Of a stretch of 64,000 bases of DNA, positions 60,483 through 64,000 are shown piece by piece; positions within the stretch are counted from its first letter, which is position 1, and each line of letters starts with the position of its first letter. Made by a program: the position numbers and the translations under genes. Source of the DNA: VXYL01 sp965199915 (lineage in GTDB: Bacteria > Pseudomonadota > Gammaproteobacteria > Pseudomonadales > Azotimanducaceae). The notes under the pieces were generated by a model, which was given only the letters and a program-made list of their open reading frames with translations, ran no database searches and had not been told where the DNA came from. The stretch is from contig OZ241348.1 of assembly GCA_965199915.1 (NCBI GenBank), positions 124,001 through 188,000 of the forward strand, read 5' to 3'.

Positions 60483-61897
60483 ACCGGCGCTGGCGCGTGG
60501 CGTTCTTCGCGGCTGCCGGCGCAATGCCGTTGGCGGCGCAGCCGGAGGGTTCCGAAGACGCGCCTGACGCCGCTGCAACCGCGGCGCCGGCGCCGGTCGC
60601 GGCGGCGCCAGCGCCAAGCACCGTGGCGGACTTGCTGCGCATGGTGCGCCAAGAGGCCGAGCGCGCCGATCGCCGCAATGCGGCCCGCATCGCCCGCTTC
60701 GAGGCGAACCGCGACGAGCGGCAACGGATGCTGGAGGCCGTCAGCGGCGAACTGGCCGCGGAGGAACGCCGCGGCGATGCGCTTGGCGAGGCCTTCGAGC
60801 GCAATGAACGCGAACTGCGCGAACTCGAGGAGCGGCTGGCCGTGCGGGTCGGCAACTTCGGCGAGTTGTTCGGCGTGGTGCGGCAAGTGGCCGGAGACGC
60901 CAAGGGCGTTGTCGACGCCTCGCTGGTGTCCGCCGAGCGCCCGGGCCGCGGCGCACGCGCCGCAAGCATCGCCGAGGCCCGCGCCCTGCCCGGTTTGGCC
61001 GAACTGCGGGAACTGCAACTGCTGCTGTTGGAGGAGATGGTCGCCTCGTCCGAAGTGGCGCGTTTCCGCGGCGCCGTGACGGATCCCTCCGGCGCCATCG
61101 TGGAAGGCGACGTGGTGCGTGTTGGCGCCTTCAACTTGGTTCGCGGCGCGGACTTCCTCGCCTTCGACAGCGAAAGCGGCACGATGCGAACACTGCCCCG
61201 GCAACCGCCGGGGCGGCACCGGACGCTGGCCGAGGCGCTTGGCGAAGCGGAGGAAGGGCCGGTGCCGATGGCGGTGGATCCCACCCGCGGCCAGCTGCTC
61301 GGCCTGCTCATGCAAACGCCGGACCTCGCGGAGCGCATTCGCCAAGGGAGCTATGTCGGCTACGTGATCATCGGCATGGGCGCAGCCGGCGCGGCCGTCG
61401 CGCTGTGGCGGCTGGCCTTGCTGTACGCGGTGCGGCGGCGCGTGCGGGCGCAGCTGGAACGCCGGCAAGCGAGCGACGACAACCCGCTCGGCCGGGTCTT
61501 CGCCACGTTCGACGAGCACCGCCATCTGCCGCTCGAAGCCCTCAATCTGCGCTTGGACGAAGCCGTGATGCGCGAGACCCCGGCGTTGGAGCGCTGGCAC
61601 GGCGTCGTCAAGGTGTTCGCGGCGCTGGCGCCATTGCTGGGCCTTCTGGGCACGGTGGTGGGCATGATCATCACCTTCCAACAGCTCACCCTGTTCGGCA
61701 CCGGAGATCCGAAGTTGATGGCCGGCGGCATCTCCCAAGCCCTTATGACCACCGTGCTCGGCTTGATCGTCGCCATCCCGCTGCTGCTCCTGCACAGCGT
61801 TGTGGCCAATCTGAGCCGTTCGCTGGTGGAGCTCTTGGAGGAGCAGAGCGTGGGCCTGCTCGCGCGGCGGGCGGCCAACGCGGCGGACGCGCCGTGA
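60479..61897 (+). CDS. Large MotA/TolQ/ExbB-type proton channel protein with N-terminal coiled coil
   Basis: A 472-residue ExbB-family protein. A signal sequence (RRWRVAFFAAAGAMPLAAQ) and an Ala/Pro linker precede a helical periplasmic extension (about 45-280, rich in Glu/Arg). The membrane part has helix 1 (GYVIIGMGAAGAAVALWRLALLYA) and helices 2-3 (VKVFAALAPLLGLLGTVVGMI; GGISQALMTTVLGLIVAIPLLLLHSVV), the conserved MotA/ExbB channel core. It should form the proton channel that energises TonB with an ExbD partner. The extended N-terminus is the usual form of the ExbB next to DUF3450. Coupled to the DUF3450 gene by ATGA overlap. Confidence 0.9.
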   Translation: MNRRWRVAFFAAAGAMPLAAQPEGSEDAPDAAATAAPAPVAAAPAPSTVADLLRMVRQEAERADRRNAARIARFEANRDERQRMLEAVSGELAAEERRGDALGEAFERNERELRELEERLAVRVGNFGELFGVVRQVAGDAKGVVDASLVSAERPGRGARAASIAEARALPGLAELRELQLLLLEEMVASSEVARFRGAVTDPSGAIVEGDVVRVGAFNLVRGADFLAFDSESGTMRTLPRQPPGRHRTLAEALGEAEEGPVPMAVDPTRGQLLGLLMQTPDLAERIRQGSYVGYVIIGMGAAGAAVALWRLALLYAVRRRVRAQLERRQASDDNPLGRVFATFDEHRHLPLEALNLRLDEAVMRETPALERWHGVVKVFAALAPLLGLLGTVVGMIITFQQLTLFGTGDPKLMAGGISQALMTTVLGLIVAIPLLLLHSVVANLSRSLVELLEEQSVGLLARRAANAADAP

Positions 61898-61937
61898 CGC
61901 CGCCGGCCGTGCGTTCCGCCACCGGGGCCGCCGCGCG

Positions 61938-62501
61938 ATGAGGACGCTCGCCGAGTTGGCGATGTCCGTGCGCGCCTTTTTGGAGCTTGGCGGCCCGGTC
62001 CTCTACGCCATCGGCGCGGTCACCGCGGTGATGTGGGCGCTGATCCTGGAGCGCATCTGGCACGCGCTGCGCGTGTTGCCGGGGCAGGCGCGGGCGGCGC
62101 GGGCCGAGTGGTTGGCCGAGCGCGCGGGCGCAAGCGCCGCCGGCGAACCGCCGGGCGCGGCTGACGAGTGGTTCGCCCTCAACGCGCGCGCCGCGATTCT
62201 CTCAAGGGTGGGGCAAAGCGCCCGCCGCAACCTGTCGCTCATCGAGACGCTGCTGCAGGTTCTGCCGCTGCTCGGCTTGCTCGGCACGGTGTGGGGCATG
62301 GTGCGGGTCTTCGACGTGATGACGGTGTTCGGCACCGGCAACGCCCGCGTGATGGCGAGCGGCGTCTCCCAGGCCACGGTGCCCACGATGGCCGGGCTGG
62401 TGGCGGCGCTGTCCGGCCTTTGCGTGGTGTACTGGCTGCGGCAACGCGCCGGACGCGAGATGCGCGACTTGGAGGGCGCGTTGGCGCTGGAGGCGCCATG
62501 A
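61938..62501 (+). CDS. exbB: ExbB/TolQ-family proton channel protein
   Basis: A 187-residue ExbB with three membrane helices. The family core TLLQVLPLLGLLGTVWGMVRVFDVMTVFGTGNARVMASGVSQATVPTMAGLVAALSGL is intact. The ATG at 61938 lies 40 bp after the preceding gene; its TGA overlaps the exbD ATG. Two ExbB-type proteins in one operon with ExbD is the pattern of a multi-component TonB energising system. Confidence 0.92.
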   Translation: MRTLAELAMSVRAFLELGGPVLYAIGAVTAVMWALILERIWHALRVLPGQARAARAEWLAERAGASAAGEPPGAADEWFALNARAAILSRVGQSARRNLSLIETLLQVLPLLGLLGTVWGMVRVFDVMTVFGTGNARVMASGVSQATVPTMAGLVAALSGLCVVYWLRQRAGREMRDLEGALALEAP

Positions 62502-62905
62502 GGCAACGGCACCGGCGGCGGGCGACCGAGGACGCCGCCATCAACATCACGCCGCTGCTCGACATCGTGTTCATCCTGCTCATCTTCTTCATCGTGACCA
62601 CTTCCTTCGCCAAGGAGTTCGGCGTGGACATGAACCGACCGGCGAACGCGCCGGTGAAAGAACGCGAACGCGCCGAACTCATCGCCGTGCGCATCGAGGC
62701 CGACGGCACCGTCTTCGTGGAGGATCGCGCCGTGGATCTGCGCGCCGTGCGCGCCAACATCGAGACCGGCCTTGCCCGCAAGCCGCAGGCGTCCGTGGTG
62801 GTCGTCGCGCACCGCGCCGCCGAGGCCGGCCTCATGGTGCGGGTGGTGGATCAGGCGCGGTTGGCCGGCGCGGCCAACGTGTCGCTGGCCGCTCCCGCCG
62901 GTTGA
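62498..62905 (+). CDS. exbD: ExbD/TolR-family transport protein, first copy
   Basis: A 135-residue protein with a short cytoplasmic start (RRRATEDAAINITPLLD), one membrane helix beginning with the essential Asp (LLDIVFILLIFFIVTTSFAKEFG) and a periplasmic domain ending GLMVRVVDQARLAGAANVSLAAPAG. The helix Asp carries protons through the ExbB pore. Its 3' end shares a 36-bp imperfect repeat with sequence at 63607-63642, ahead of the second exbD. Confidence 0.93.
   Translation: MRQRHRRRATEDAAINITPLLDIVFILLIFFIVTTSFAKEFGVDMNRPANAPVKERERAELIAVRIEADGTVFVEDRAVDLRAVRANIETGLARKPQASVVVVAHRAAEAGLMVRVVDQARLAGAANVSLAAPAG
62857..62892 (+). repeat. Left copy of an imperfect 36-bp direct repeat (end of first exbD)
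   Basis: Contains TGGCCGGCGCGGCCAACG. The copy at 63607-63642 matches with two or three mismatches. The 714-bp interval carries a broken Rpn-type gene. Confidence 0.75.
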
Positions 62906-62929
62906 CCGAACCGGTAACCGAAGAAAGGC

Positions 62930-63428
62930 GGGGCCGCCGGGAGGGCGCAGGCCGGCGGCCGGCGGAGCTGCCGGGCTTGGCGGCGGCGTTGTTCGGCGCG
63001 TTGCGGCGGGACGGCCGTTCGGAGCTCGCGGAGCGGCTGTCGGACGCGCTGATGCGGATGCTGGCGGCGCGCTTCGGCGGCGACGAGACGGGCGCGGGAC
63101 ACACGGAGGAACTGCGGCGCGCGCTGCGCCACATGGAGGAACCGAGGATGCTGGCGGAAACGGTCGCGCAATGGCGCCGGGAGGCGCTCGACGAGGGCAG
63201 GAGGATGGGCAGGGCCTGTCCGAGGGCATGTTGGAGGGCGAGCGGGCGCTGTTGCGGCGCCAGGCGGCGTGGCGGTTCGGCGTTGCGACGGGCGATGCGC
63301 TGGCGGCGCTGCTGGCGAACGAGGAGGACGTCGAACGGCTCGCGGAAGTGGGCGACCTGGTGGTCGGCTGCGCGAGCGCGGAGGAGTTGCTGCGGCGCGG
63401 CAGAGGTGTGCTCAACGGCGGGAGCTAG
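62930..63428 (+). pseudogene. Frameshifted C-terminal fragment of an Rpn/PD-(D/E)XK-type recombination-promoting nuclease
   Basis: The frame from about 62930 reads RSELAERLSDALMRMLAARF, EEPRMLAETVAQWRREALDEGRR. It then shifts near 63205 to EGMLEGERALLRRQAAWRFG and ends LAEVGDLVVGCASAEELLRR. The helical MLAE-(R/T)V-x-x-W...EGR...EGE-x-LLRRQ-x-x-RFG pattern is the C-terminal tail of Rpn-family putative transposase/nuclease proteins. The catalytic N-terminal PD-(D/E)XK domain is absent. A non-functional remnant between the two exbD genes. Confidence 0.6.
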
Positions 63429-63606
63429 CGCGTTCGCCAGATCCTTGACCGCGCAAGAGATCATTGACTGACGACTTGCCGCACACCGTATTCCAGCTCC
63501 TCGTTCCGTCGATTCGATGGACGACGGCAGGTTCATGGTGGCACCATCCCCCCATGGCGACAAGCTAAACGCCTACCAACAATGACCCGGAGCCATGCTC
63601 GACGAC

Positions 63607-63642
63607 GCGGCTGGCCGGCGCGGCCAACGGGTCGCTGGCCGC
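63607..63642 (+). repeat. Right copy of the imperfect 36-bp direct repeat
   Basis: Contains TGGCCGGCGCGGCCAACG and GTCGCTGGCCGC, the same order as the end of the first exbD; see the left copy. Confidence 0.75.
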
Positions 63643-63686
63643 CATCCGCCCGTTGACAGATCGACGGGCTTACAGGAGACAACCGC

Positions 63687-64000
63687 ATGGCGGTTCGGCG
63701 CGCGCGTGGCGACGAGGACGAGGGCGAGATCAGCCTCACGCCGATGCTGGACGTGGTGTTCATCCTGCTCATCTTCTTCATCGTGTCCACCTCCTTCGTC
63801 AAAGAGCCCGGCTTGACGCCCGAACGCCCGCTGGCCGAGACCGCGGCGGCGAAAGCGGGCAACATCCTGGTTGGCGTCTCGGCGACGGACGCGGTGTGGA
63901 TGCACAAGCGCCGCGTGCGCTTGGAGGATGTGCGGCCGCTGGTGGAGGCGGCGGTGGCGGAGAACCCGGAAAGCAGCGTGGTGGTGGTGGCGGATCGGCG
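63687..64000 (+). CDS. exbD: ExbD/TolR-family transport protein, second copy (partial, runs off window)
   Basis: At least 104 residues before the window ends. DEDEGEISLTPMLDVVFILL and the helix IFFIVSTSFVKEPGL match ExbD, with the proton-carrying Asp in MLDVVF. The ATG at 63687 has AGGAGA seven bases upstream, so it has its own ribosome site. It is distinct from the first copy in sequence, so a genuine second subunit rather than a recent duplicate. A tonB gene would be expected next. Confidence 0.92.
   Translation, partial: MAVRRARGDEDEGEISLTPMLDVVFILLIFFIVSTSFVKEPGLTPERPLAETAAAKAGNILVGVSATDAVWMHKRRVRLEDVRPLVEAAVAENPESSVVVVADR

Noticed and set aside
60380..61795. A 471-codon minus-strand frame opposite the ExbB-like gene
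   Set aside because: Antisense shadow without domain features; the plus strand is a continuous overlapping operon.

Overview
The window is GC-rich, densely packed double-strand-coded bacterial DNA, best read as a Gammaproteobacterium, probably a marine or host-associated lineage known mainly from metagenomes. Supporting synteny: a UbiH/UbiI-type hydroxylase directly ahead of gcvT-gcvH-gcvP, and lolCDE followed by a DUF2062 gene and comEC. An outer membrane is implied by LolCDE, two TonB-dependent receptors, ExbB/ExbD genes and several lipoproteins. Genus cannot be assigned from sequence alone.

Layout. 1-6.6 kb (minus strand): an ABC operon of a GldA-type ATPase, a fused GldF-GldG protein, a DUF4340 protein, a MacB-type ATPase and a MacA/HlyD-type adaptor cut by the window edge. 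6.9-9.4 kb: yaaA and a DUF234-type AAA ATPase. 9.4-18.4 kb (minus): receptor, S9 peptidase, receptor, a likely peptide-uptake cluster. 18.6-29.6 kb: nadA, an unusual AAA-ATPase/ATP-grasp fusion, lolCDE, DUF2062, comEC, and an AlbA/Schlafen-type ATPase gene. 29.6-37.7 kb: a GT39-like membrane glycosyltransferase, an amidohydrolase, an enoyl-CoA hydratase, an Nramp-like transporter lacking the usual metal motifs, rubredoxin, yciB, a CinA/PncC-nucleotidylyltransferase fusion and an alpha/beta hydrolase. 38.1-46.3 kb: ubiH/I, the split-P glycine cleavage operon, an M32 carboxypeptidase and an LLM oxidoreductase.

46.4-55.4 kb is an accessory, visibly decaying region. It holds an orphan FitA-like antitoxin, a secreted leucine-rich-repeat protein with VLR/TLR-like 24-residue repeats, and a sacsin/Hsp90-type ATPase gene broken by a one-base frameshift, an IS4-type element with a 9-bp target duplication and an IS1380-type remnant. 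It ends with a truncated calcium-repeat secreted protein and the two ends of an internally deleted AAA_21 ATPase, beside tRNA-Phe. This looks like a former defence island.

55.5-64 kb returns to core genes: pnuC, an S9 lipoprotein peptidase and a PiT-like permease in one overlapping operon, then the start of a TonB energising cluster (DUF3450, two ExbB-type proteins, ExbD, and a second ExbD cut by the window end). The two exbD genes are separated by a frameshifted Rpn-type nuclease fragment flanked by a short direct repeat. The ExbB/ExbD set could power the two receptors at 9-18 kb. NadA, PnuC and the PncC-NMNAT fusion together suggest both de novo synthesis and NMN-centred salvage of NAD.
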